Source: Shewanella sp. NIFS-20-20
Lineage (GTDB): Bacteria > Pseudomonadota > Gammaproteobacteria > Enterobacterales > Shewanellaceae
Reading direction: 5' to 3'
Assembly: GCF_019209865.1 (NCBI RefSeq)
Contig: NZ_JAHUTT010000012.1
Coordinates: forward strand, 1-64,000
DNA: 64,000 bases
Shown here: positions 19,544-27,593 of the stretch, one piece after another
Layout: each line of letters starts with the position of its first letter
Numbering within the stretch: position 1 is the stretch's first letter
Notes under the pieces: model-generated
What the model saw: only the letters and a program-made list of their open reading frames with translations
What the model was told of the DNA's origin: nothing
Database searches by the model: none
Program-made: the position numbers and the translations under genes

Positions 19544-19678
19544 ATGGAAGTGTTTTATCATATTCTGCATTGGGGCTCGCCGATTGGTTTAGGTTTATTC
19601 TTTTTTTTGTCATGTACTGGCGCGGGCATATTATTTTGGGGCATATCTCACATGAGCAAGAGCCAATTGCCTAAATAA
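19544..19678 (+). CDS. Small single-span membrane protein, 44 residues
   Basis: An ATG preceded by AGGGGAA at a good distance opens a 44-codon frame. The product is MEVFYHILHWGSPIGLGLF at the start, then a strongly hydrophobic stretch through residue 35 containing FFFLSCTGAGILFWG, then a polar tail ISHMSKSQLPK. This is the shape of a single-pass inner-membrane microprotein. It stands alone between the tRNA-Ser terminator and the DUF3224 remnant. I do not recognise a family, and a function cannot be assigned. Confidence 0.6.
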   Translation: MEVFYHILHWGSPIGLGLFFFLSCTGAGILFWGISHMSKSQLPK

Positions 19679-19724
19679 TCTTGCTTACTGAAAATGAATC
19701 AAAGCGCATGATTGGGTACGAAAC

Positions 19725-20119
19725 ATGAACATTTCAGGTCAATTTGGTGTTGGCTTGGATCCCAAGATTGCTTTGCCAAGGGAGCGGCTGGCTGTCATTT
19801 AACTAGGTCGACTATCGATAAGACATACCACGGTCAGCTGGAAGCGGTCAGTCAAGGAGAAATGTTAAGTGTCATGACGGCCACTAAAAGATCTGCCGGT
19901 TACGTTGTCATTGAACAAGTTTTCGGTAGCCTGGCGGGTAAGCAAGGGAGCTTTACTCTGCAGCATTTTGGCACCATGGCTAGAGGTAAACATAAGTTGG
20001 TACTGGAATTGATACCTGATTCCGGTGCCGGCGAATTAACTGGCTTAACGGGTACCACGGCCATCACCATAAAAGATGGGCAACATTTTTATGGATTTGA
20101 TTATCTCTTCACGCAGTAA
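19725..20119 (+). pseudogene. DUF3224 family protein gene with an N-terminal frameshift
   Basis: From about residue 30 the reading frame ending at 20119 is a clear DUF3224 protein: STIDKTYHGQLEAVSQGEML, SAGYVVIEQVFGSLAGKQGS, LQHFGTMARGKHKL and ITIKDGQHFYGFDYLFT. The natural start, ATG at 19725 (MNISGQFGVGLDPKIALP), is in another frame and stops after 25 codons. A single missing base around 19770-19805 explains both parts. It could also be a sequencing error. DUF3224 proteins form a small barrel of unknown function. Confidence 0.65.
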
Positions 20120-20532
20120 TACCTGTTGCTGCTTATCTATATTTACCTCGGCTCGATGTTCACAGCGGCTACCAAGCCAATATTTGCCATAGACTGCTGT
20201 TTCTCAATCGCTATGGGCGTTAGCTAATATGGCTAATTAGCGCTGCATTGTATGCCAATAATGAGCCAATGGCCTGCTCTCGATAAGCGCCGTTATGACT
20301 AGCTAGTGCCTAGGCATTAATCAGTGGTGCTGCCGCTTATTGGTCATGATTCAGTTAACCTAATGCCACTGCTATCTCGGTATCTCGCTAGTGATTTCAA
20401 TGGACAAATATTCATTAGAGTTTTGCCTTGAAATCAAGTATGGTGTCGTTTTTTGTCTAACGTCAAACTTTCTCACACAATTGTCTGATAGCATCAGCAA
20501 ATAAATCAAACGTAGTAGATAGGACACACTTA
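20120..20532. other. Intergenic region before the pilin pair
   Basis: These 413 bases hold no convincing open reading frame, RNA or repeat. The last 130 bases are AT-rich and presumably contain the promoter of the first pilin gene, but I could not identify boxes with confidence. Confidence 0.5.
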
Positions 20533-21072
20533 ATGCGTCGGCAGTTATCTGGTTTCACTTTGATTGAATTAGTGGTTGTAATCATTATTCTTGGCATTTT
20601 AGCGGTGGTGGCCATCCCTAAATTTGTTAATTTACAGGATGAAGCGATAGAGTCGGCCATCATGGGCCAATTTACTGCGTTCGAAAGCGCAGTTAAATTA
20701 TATCACTCAGGTTGGTTAGCGGGGGGCTATAGCGGCGCAATTGCAGCGCTGCCTAATTTTGGTGATGGCGATGTGTCATCAACTTCAACCGGCTTCCCTT
20801 ATTCAACGTCAGGCTTAACCACGCATCAATTCCATGCTTGCGAACAGGTGTGGTATGGGTTGACTCAAACTGATGTGTCGCTTTCATATGTAGAGGATAG
20901 TGAATTAGCCACGGCGATAGTTGATATTGGTTATACCTATTCAGATAATACGTGTATTTACCGCGGAATAAAGTTTATTCAACAAGGCCAAGATACTATT
21001 ATCATGAATTATAATAATTTGACGGGTGATGTAAGTATCACGTATGGATCTTATGCTGTGCCTAAGCTGTAG
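20533..21072 (+). CDS. Type IV pilin-like protein (MSHA-type), first of a tandem pair
   Basis: The 179-residue protein starts with a 7-residue basic leader MRRQLSG and a class III (prepilin) signal, G|FTLIELVVVIIILGILA, with Glu at mature position 5. The hydrophobic N-terminal helix runs on through PKFVNLQDEAIESA. The globular part has two cysteines, in HACEQVWYG and DNTCIYRG, which probably form the pilin disulphide loop. It should be processed by a prepilin peptidase and assembled by a type IV pilus or type II secretion-like machine, none of which is encoded nearby. It is similar along its length to the next gene. Confidence 0.88.
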   Translation: MRRQLSGFTLIELVVVIIILGILAVVAIPKFVNLQDEAIESAIMGQFTAFESAVKLYHSGWLAGGYSGAIAALPNFGDGDVSSTSTGFPYSTSGLTTHQFHACEQVWYGLTQTDVSLSYVEDSELATAIVDIGYTYSDNTCIYRGIKFIQQGQDTIIMNYNNLTGDVSITYGSYAVPKL

Positions 21073-21092
21073 TTAAACAAGCGAATGTATAT

Positions 21093-21118
21093 AAAGCCTG
21101 CCATTGCAGGCTTTTTTT
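21093..21118 (+). terminator. Rho-independent terminator between the two pilin genes
   Basis: AAAGCCTGC (21093-21101), loop CATT and GCAGGCTTT (21106-21114), then T to 21118. It suggests the second pilin has its own promoter. Confidence 0.82.
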
Positions 21119-21197
21119 AGTTCTAGAGTTAGCAATGGCAATCTAGGCTATTGCTTATATGCTTATTAGTACCTCTGGTTTATCTTAAGGGTACCTT

Positions 21198-21743
21198 ATG
21201 AGCCTATCGCCGCGCATCATGGTGGGTTTTACGCTTATCGAGTTAGTTGTCGTGTTGATTATTGTCGGTATTTTGGCTGTGGTCGCCGTGCCTAAGTTTA
21301 TTTCCTTAGGTGATGAAGCTGAGCGCAGCGCATTATTGACAGACTATTCAGCGTTTGCCAGTGCCGTTAGCCTCTATCATGATGCTTGGCTGGTTCTCGG
21401 TGAAGGGCAGGCGGTGGCTAGGCTTGCCAATTTTGGCCAAGGTAATGTGTCATCAACGGCTACCGGCTTTCCATATTCTACCAGCGGTATCGATACTGAT
21501 GTGTTTAATGCGTGTTTGCAGGTCTGGCATGGCCTTATCCAAAGCGATATCACACTAGCGTATGTCACTGACGCTGACATCCCGTCAACTCACATCCAAC
21601 TCGGCTACACCTATACGACTAATGCCTGTATTTACCGCGGCATATATTTTATTCAGCAGCAACAATCGACTCCACAAATGACCTATTACTTTGATACGGG
21701 AAAAGTAATTATTCGTGATGCTTTCTATGACATCAGTCAATAG
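21198..21743 (+). CDS. Type IV pilin-like protein (MSHA-type), second of a tandem pair
   Basis: This 181-residue paralogue of the preceding gene has a longer leader (MSLSPRIMVG) and the cleavage site G|FTLIELVVVLIIVGILAV, with Glu5. The helix continues through PKFISLGDEAERSALL. The globular domain shares the GNVSSTATGFPYSTSG segment and the two cysteines (NACLQVWHG and TNACIYRGI) with its neighbour, and both end in a short beta hairpin. The pair looks like an old duplication. As a lone pair away from pilus genes they may be minor pilins of an assembly system encoded elsewhere. Confidence 0.87.
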   Translation: MSLSPRIMVGFTLIELVVVLIIVGILAVVAVPKFISLGDEAERSALLTDYSAFASAVSLYHDAWLVLGEGQAVARLANFGQGNVSSTATGFPYSTSGIDTDVFNACLQVWHGLIQSDITLAYVTDADIPSTHIQLGYTYTTNACIYRGIYFIQQQQSTPQMTYYFDTGKVIIRDAFYDISQ

Positions 21744-21776
21744 ACAACAGCCAATATTAATCCGTATATTTGCTGG

Positions 21777-23246
21777 TCACAATAACGGGCTGAACCAATA
21801 AAAAAACTGTTCCATAAAGCGCTTATGAATGCGTCGCTTTTGCCACTTTTTACGATTAATTCGATGACTTTGCAGAAGGTAAGTCGTATGGAGTTGGATC
21901 AAACTCTCAGTAAACTCGAGGTTATCAACCGCCAAGGTGACTTCAAAATTGAGCCAAAAACTTCGCATATCAAGGTTTACCGTGCCAATGAGGCAAAATT
22001 TATTATCGATAATGACAGATTTAGTATGGAGTAAGCCGCCAGTAAATCTATGTATATGGACGCCAGCATTGAGAAGTTCACTAAAAAACGAACGGCTAGC
22101 CCATTCGACCATCATGGAGTCATTTTTGTCGGGAATGATCAAGGTGACTTTTAAGCCCCGTTGCGCCGCTGAACATAACGCAAACATCAGCACTTCACTG
22201 GGAACAAAGTAGGGCGTGGTGATCGAAATGCTCTCGGTCGCTTGGTAAATACTTTGCAACAGCGCCTGCTGGATGATGGCTTCAGGCATACCAGGGCCGG
22301 AGGGAATGACTTGTACCATGTCCTTGATGGAGTCATCAATATGCGGGTTCAAAACCGGACTGACGGGTAACTCTCTGTCACCGGTTTCGGTTTCCCAATC
22401 CCAAGCATGGATCGTATTGAGTACCGGTACATTGCTGCCAGTGAGTCGCACCATCACATCGACCCATTGGCCGACGCCGGCATTTTGTTTGAAGAAGGCC
22501 GGATCGACAAGGTTCATAGAGCCGGTATAGGCGATGGCATTATCTATCACGACAATTTTGCGGTGTAACCGTAAATCAATCCGTTGAAAAAACATTCGAA
22601 ATGGTGATACCGGTAGTGCCGCTTTTAATCGTACTCCCGCGTTGCGGAGGAATTGTGGCCAATGACTTTTAAAAAAGGTGCCACTGCCTGCAGCATCCAA
22701 CAAAACCTTCACCGATACGCCGCGGGATTGTGCAAGCATTAAGGCATTGGCAACTTCGTCGGCAAGACCTCCGGGGTGCCAAATATAAAACTCCATGCGG
22801 ATACTTGTTTGCGCTTGATGAATATCACTGATGAGTTGGCGTAAGATGTCATCGGTCGCGGAAATTAATCGCAGTTGATTGTCGGCTAGGGCTGGGATGC
22901 CGAGCCTGCGTTCGCATAAGTGACTGATCTCGCGACTAAAGGGACTTAAGGTCTGCGGTTGATATAGTCGCCATTTGTGTAAACGCGAGAACCATTCTCC
23001 GTAGGGAGGGAACATGGCCCGTGCACGATTAGCGCGCTCTCGACCGAGGTTGAGCTCGCCAAACAACAAATAGGCAAGGATCCCTCCTACGGGGACCACA
23101 AAAATCATTAACATCCAGGCTAATGACACCCCAATCGCCCGCCGTTTAGTGATAATCCGCACCGTGACGATAGCGATAATAAGCCAGTAAACGAAAATTC
23201 CGGCAAGGGTGAGTAGCCGATAGAGCTCTTCTAATTTCATTTCCAT
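21777..23246 (-). CDS. cls: Cardiolipin synthase (ClsA type)
   Basis: The enzyme joins two phosphatidylglycerols to form cardiolipin at the inner membrane. The 489-residue protein has two N-terminal membrane helices (about 11-31 and 39-62) and two phospholipase-D HKD motifs, HRKIVVIDNAIAYTGSMN and HTKSVIIDNKFCLIGTVN, plus the C-terminal family end MEQFFYWFSPLL. Its length agrees with ClsA (about 486). It is convergent with the second pilin gene, with only 33 bases between, and stands alone. Confidence 0.93.
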   Translation of the reverse strand: MEMKLEELYRLLTLAGIFVYWLIIAIVTVRIITKRRAIGVSLAWMLMIFVVPVGGILAYLLFGELNLGRERANRARAMFPPYGEWFSRLHKWRLYQPQTLSPFSREISHLCERRLGIPALADNQLRLISATDDILRQLISDIHQAQTSIRMEFYIWHPGGLADEVANALMLAQSRGVSVKVLLDAAGSGTFFKSHWPQFLRNAGVRLKAALPVSPFRMFFQRIDLRLHRKIVVIDNAIAYTGSMNLVDPAFFKQNAGVGQWVDVMVRLTGSNVPVLNTIHAWDWETETGDRELPVSPVLNPHIDDSIKDMVQVIPSGPGMPEAIIQQALLQSIYQATESISITTPYFVPSEVLMFALCSAAQRGLKVTLIIPDKNDSMMVEWASRSFFSELLNAGVHIHRFTGGLLHTKSVIIDNKFCLIGTVNLDMRSFWLNFEVTLAVDNLEFTESLIQLHTTYLLQSHRINRKKWQKRRIHKRFMEQFFYWFSPLL

Positions 23247-23663
23247 TTAAATACTCACTTATTGGGTCAAATCAAACCATCACCTGCGGCTGTATGCCTA
23301 CACTAGGCGGGGCTGCATTTGGCATTGCTATCATTTTCAGTGAAAAACTTTCATCTCAACGCACCTGATTATATCGGTTAGTGACTATATAGGCAGGGAA
23401 TTAAAGCTTAATTAATTGAAACTCGCTCAAGGCTAGCGTCCGCGCTCAAACATCGAGTGTAGGCATTGTTCTGCGTTTAGTGTACAGGATCTTGTGATGT
23501 CAGGGGCAGATTTACCCCATCCCACCAGTCGGGATTAACAGCATCACTCAGGGGGGGGAGGCTATTCCCCCAAAGTGCTAGACAATTATCTTGTTTTATC
23601 GAACTCAGTTAGTGAAAATGGCTGCCATTGTTAGTTGTTACCTAGAGCAGGTTGTTATTTGTT
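23247..23663. other. Intergenic region between cls and the SPOUT methyltransferase gene
   Basis: Over these 417 bases I see no gene. A run of eight G (23551-23558) and CCCCC (23567-23571) flank an 8-10-base loop and could form a short hairpin; no T run follows. No promoter could be assigned with confidence. Confidence 0.5.
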
Positions 23664-24197
23664 ATGGATCTTAGCCAAGTGATTATTGGGCTGACCAACC
23701 CTAAAAGTCCGACCAATGTGGGCGGTATTATGCGTGCCGCCGGTTGTTATAACGCAACTGAAGTGCGCTATACGGGCCAACGTTATCAATACGCCGCGGC
23801 GCATTACACTCAATATGATACGGACACCCAATCTGCGCGCGAACGTATTCCATTAATTGCGGTAAACCAGTTATTAGATGATTTGCCCCCAGACACAAAA
23901 ATCGTGTGTGTTGAATTAGTCGAAGGAGCTATTGCCTTGCCAGATTTTGAGCACCCAGCGCAAGCCATTTACATTTTTGGCCCCGAGGATGGCACCATAG
24001 CTCAGCAAGTGATTAATCAAGCGGATGCCGTAGTGTACGTGCCAACAACCGGTTGCATGAATTTAGCGGCAACGGTCAATGTATTGTTATATGACCGCAT
24101 GGCAAAGTCAGGTATCAAAGGCAGTGATGCCTTAATTCGTGCCAGTCGAGATACCAACAATCGGGTCAAAGTCACCTCGGCTAACACTTCGCGTTAG
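23664..24197 (+). CDS. SPOUT-fold RNA methyltransferase (TrmH family)
   Basis: A 177-residue single-domain protein with the knotted SPOUT signature: motif 1 NPKSPTNVGGIMRAAGC with the catalytic-type Asn and Arg, motif 2 IYIFGPEDGTI, and motif 3 VPTTGCMNLAATVNVLLYD. Members 2'-O-methylate tRNA or rRNA ribose. It lacks the extra substrate-binding domain of TrmH or RlmB, so the target cannot be named. I start at the ATG at 23664; an upstream TTG (23652) is possible. Confidence 0.82.
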   Translation: MDLSQVIIGLTNPKSPTNVGGIMRAAGCYNATEVRYTGQRYQYAAAHYTQYDTDTQSARERIPLIAVNQLLDDLPPDTKIVCVELVEGAIALPDFEHPAQAIYIFGPEDGTIAQQVINQADAVVYVPTTGCMNLAATVNVLLYDRMAKSGIKGSDALIRASRDTNNRVKVTSANTSR

Positions 24198-24413
24198 TCG
24201 AGCGCCCTTATCACATTGATGCGATGGCAACGGCTGAGGTCAGTCACGGTTGCCATCCGTGTTATTCATCATCGACATTGGTTGCGGTGCGATTAAGATT
24301 TGTCGTGGTCGTTGCTCTGATCTGTAAAGGTTATTAAGATGGTTGCCAATTGTTACTGGTGATCGTGCTTATGGCTCGCTGCGCCGGGTAATTCAGGTGC
24401 CATGGAGATGAAG

Positions 24414-25259
24414 ATGACCTGTCCACATGCCAATATCAGGGAAATGGAAGCGAGTATCCATACCGATTTTAACAACGAGATGTCCTACGGTGATTATCTC
24501 CAGTTGTCGCAAATTTTGTCAGCTCAACAACCATTATCAGATCAACACGATGAAATGCTATTTATTATCATTCATCAGACGAGCGAGCTGTGGTTAAAAC
24601 TTGCGGGTCACGAGTTAACCAATGCCATCACCAATATCCAAGAGGGGGACTTTGGGCATGCTTTTAAAGTGATTGCCCGCGTAAAGCACATTTTTAATCA
24701 ACTCACGCAATCCTGGTCTATTTTATCGACCTTAACGCCGGTGGATTACCTGAAATTCAGAGATGCTCTAGGGCACTCCTCAGGGTTTCAATCTTATGGC
24801 TATCGCAAGCTTGAATTTCTGTTGGGCAATAAAAATGCAGCATTGCTCAAGGTTCATGAAAGCAATCCAAGCATTTATCATGAACTCAATACCATACTCA
24901 TCAGCCCCAGTCTGTACGATGTGGCCTTAGCCGTTTTAGCTCAGCAAGGCTTATTGACGGATAAGCAAGTATTACAACGTGATGTCAGCCAAGCATACCA
25001 AAGTAATGATAATGTACTTAACGCCTGGTTAACCGTATACCGTGATGCGGACCGCCATTTTGAACTGTATGAACTGGCAGAAAAACTTATTGATATTGAA
25101 GATAGTTTTCAGCAGTGGCGCTTCAAACATATGTACACAGTACAGCGTATAATAGGAAACAAGGCAGGTACCGGTGGTTCATCTGGGGTTGGTTTTTTGA
25201 AAAAAGCATTAGATATCAGCTTTTTCCCTGAATTATTTGCCTTAAGAACGCATTTATAA
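24414..25259 (+). CDS. kynA: Tryptophan 2,3-dioxygenase KynA
   Basis: The haem enzyme opens the indole ring of L-tryptophan to N-formylkynurenine, the first step of the kynurenine route. The 281-residue all-helical protein has MSYGDYLQLSQIL, the substrate/haem motif FIIIHQTSELWLKL, GHSSGFQSYGYRKLEF and C-terminal RIIGNKAGTGGSSGVGFLKK, all diagnostic. I chose the ATG at 24414, preceded by GGAG; a start 12 bases earlier is possible. It lies 10 bases before the kynureninase-like gene, implying an operon. Confidence 0.95.
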   Translation: MTCPHANIREMEASIHTDFNNEMSYGDYLQLSQILSAQQPLSDQHDEMLFIIIHQTSELWLKLAGHELTNAITNIQEGDFGHAFKVIARVKHIFNQLTQSWSILSTLTPVDYLKFRDALGHSSGFQSYGYRKLEFLLGNKNAALLKVHESNPSIYHELNTILISPSLYDVALAVLAQQGLLTDKQVLQRDVSQAYQSNDNVLNAWLTVYRDADRHFELYELAEKLIDIEDSFQQWRFKHMYTVQRIIGNKAGTGGSSGVGFLKKALDISFFPELFALRTHL

Positions 25260-25269
25260 GGAGTCATGG

Positions 25270-26463
25270 ATGCCACAAGAATTAGCCCAGCGGTTGCAAC
25301 CTTATTATTCGGCATTTAAGGTCTCGCAGCGAATTTTGTTATCCGGGCATTCCCATCAAGCTTGGCCTGATGTGGCCAAGCAAGGCATGCTGGATTGTTT
25401 CACTGATGCAGCGACACACATTGATGATAAATGGGTGGCGGCGTTTAGCAAAGCTGAGCAAGTGCGTGACTTTTATCGCGGTTTACTCGGTGAACCCAAT
25501 GCTCAAATTGCATTAGGTGCCTCAACCCATGAATTGATTCTGCGATTTTTATCTGACTTAGACGGCTTTAAACACCCAGGTGCCAAGCCGATTAAAATCA
25601 TTACCACCGATGGCGAATTTCATTCGTTACGTCGCCAATTGCACCGCTTACAAAGCGTCAATGTTGAAATTGTCAGTGTGCCTGTCGCACCGAGCGATAC
25701 CTTGGCGGAACGTATCATCAATCAGTTAGATAAGCACACTGATGCCGTCATGCTATCCGCGGTATTTTTCGAAACCAGTGAAATATTTGTCGATATAGGA
25801 CAAGTCGCGACCGCGGCAGCCAGCCTCGATATTCCCTGTTTAGTAGATGCATACCATGCGCTTAATGTGGTGCCCTTTGACTTACAACAATGGCAGCTGA
25901 ACTCAGCATTTGTGGTGGCTGGCGGTTATAAATATTGCCAAGCGGGCGAAGGTAATTGCATGTTACGTATCCCTGCTGACTATCAAGGTAGCCCGGTCAT
26001 CACGGGTTGGTATGCCGAATTCGATGTATTGAATCAAGCCGCTGGCCAAGTAAAATTCGGACCAGGGCAAGCAGCATTTGCAGGTTCCACCTATGATCCC
26101 TGCAGCCATTACCGCGCTGCGGCGGTATTTACATTCTTTGTAGAACAAGACCTCACCGCTGAGGTATTGCGCCGTCACAGTCAGCAACAAGTGGGTTACT
26201 TGTGGCAAGGAATAGCCTCAATGCCAAAGCTCGCAGGACGCTTGGCGTTACCTCGGCATGCGCTCGTGAATAATGGTGGCTTTTTGTCGTTAACGACCGA
26301 CCACGCGGATGCCTGGGTCAATGCGCTTGGGCGACAAGGTATTTTAGCTGATTCACGTGGCAGCCAACTTAGACTAGGTCCCGCTCCTTATGTTAGCCAA
26401 GCACAATTAGATAAAGCACTAGAGCATATTGAAGCGTTAAGCCACGCCCCACTTAGTGAGTGA
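25270..26463 (+). CDS. Kynureninase-like PLP enzyme (aminotransferase class V fold)
   Basis: The 397-residue protein has a class V aminotransferase fold: substrate loop LSGHSHQAWPD, a helix after GASTHELILRFLSDL, the PLP aspartate region CLVDAYHALNVVPFD and the PLP-lysine motif VVAGGYKYCQAGEGNC. The downstream GWYAEF resembles the kynureninase GWF/W region. An AAGGAG at good spacing sets the start. Pairing with kynA argues that it hydrolyses kynurenine (or formylkynurenine) to anthranilate and alanine. The sequence is divergent from classical KynU, so the activity is inferred. No kynurenine formamidase gene is nearby. Confidence 0.72.
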   Translation: MPQELAQRLQPYYSAFKVSQRILLSGHSHQAWPDVAKQGMLDCFTDAATHIDDKWVAAFSKAEQVRDFYRGLLGEPNAQIALGASTHELILRFLSDLDGFKHPGAKPIKIITTDGEFHSLRRQLHRLQSVNVEIVSVPVAPSDTLAERIINQLDKHTDAVMLSAVFFETSEIFVDIGQVATAAASLDIPCLVDAYHALNVVPFDLQQWQLNSAFVVAGGYKYCQAGEGNCMLRIPADYQGSPVITGWYAEFDVLNQAAGQVKFGPGQAAFAGSTYDPCSHYRAAAVFTFFVEQDLTAEVLRRHSQQQVGYLWQGIASMPKLAGRLALPRHALVNNGGFLSLTTDHADAWVNALGRQGILADSRGSQLRLGPAPYVSQAQLDKALEHIEALSHAPLSE

Positions 26464-26567
26464 GTAATCTCAGTACGTTGGTCGCGTAAATGCTATTGAT
26501 GAAGAATGATTAAGCCGATGATCACCAGTAGCGGGTTATACTCTACAAAAAGCCTAGGTTAATACGA

Positions 26568-27446
26568 ATGAAGAAAGGTTGGCTTAGATTAGGTGCCTTT
26601 GCATCTGTGGTTTTGTTGGCGGCAGTGGTTGCGTTTAACCTAACATTCGAACCATTCGACCAACCTGCTGTCGCGGCAATCCATGGTGATTTCGCTCAGT
26701 TCAATGACGCTTGTGTGGTGAATAATATGCTTATGCCTCTTGATGATCAGGGACGGTTAAATATTGGGGTTTGGAATATTTACAAACAACAAAAGCCGCA
26801 ATGGGATCAACAACTCAATAAATTGGTTGCCCAAAACGAATTAGTCCTGTTGCAAGAGGCCAGTTTAACACCTCGACTCAAACAAGTGCTGGCTAAGATG
26901 CAGCGTGATGTGGTGATGGCCCGAGCATTCAGTGGCTTTAATGTCATCAATGGCGTGATGAATGTGTCACGGGCACCGGCGATTGAATCTTGTGCCTGGT
27001 TAGCCAAAGAACCTTGGATCCGCTTACCTAAATCGGCCTTAGTATCTCATTACCCCTTGTCTAATGGTGAGGTGTTATTGGTGATCAATATTCACTCAAT
27101 TAACTTTGAATGGCGCACCAAACGTTTTCAATCACAATTAATGGCCTTGACCGACGTGATCAATGAACATCAAGGGCCGCTGATTATTGCCGGCGACTTT
27201 AATACTTGGCGGCAAGCGCGACAAACCATGGTGCTCAAGTTTATTGAAAAGTTCCATTTACGCGAAGCAATACCAGTCGATGATCACCGTACTCGGGTTT
27301 TCGGTCATACCTTAGACCATATGTATTATCGCGGCTTAGTGCTTAGAGCTGTGTCGGTTGAGAATATTGCCAGCTCAGATCATAATCCGATCATGGCGTC
27401 ATTTGAACTGCAACCTGTGAGGGGGAGCACTGCGCCGCATCACTAA
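26568..27446 (+). CDS. Endonuclease/exonuclease/phosphatase family protein (YafD-like)
   Basis: The 292-residue protein starts with a membrane anchor or signal (residues 7-25) and carries the EEP-fold motifs in order: IGVWNIYKQQ, VLLQEA, NIHSINF, the metal and catalytic GDFNTW, LDHMYYRG and SSDHNPI. Members are Mg2+-dependent phosphodiesterases; the YafD group has no settled substrate. The N-terminal anchor suggests activity at or outside the inner membrane. It appears to be a single-gene unit. Confidence 0.78.
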   Translation: MKKGWLRLGAFASVVLLAAVVAFNLTFEPFDQPAVAAIHGDFAQFNDACVVNNMLMPLDDQGRLNIGVWNIYKQQKPQWDQQLNKLVAQNELVLLQEASLTPRLKQVLAKMQRDVVMARAFSGFNVINGVMNVSRAPAIESCAWLAKEPWIRLPKSALVSHYPLSNGEVLLVINIHSINFEWRTKRFQSQLMALTDVINEHQGPLIIAGDFNTWRQARQTMVLKFIEKFHLREAIPVDDHRTRVFGHTLDHMYYRGLVLRAVSVENIASSDHNPIMASFELQPVRGSTAPHH

Positions 27447-27593
27447 AGCTTGACTATCCTTGGCGACACTCATTCAGTTTAGATGTAACAATTTATAAGT
27501 AATGGCTGAAAAAATTCGGCCATTGTGATTTACTTGCAAGCAAATAAAGCAGCAATGTAACGCTGCTTACCTATTGTCAGGCAAGGAAGAATA

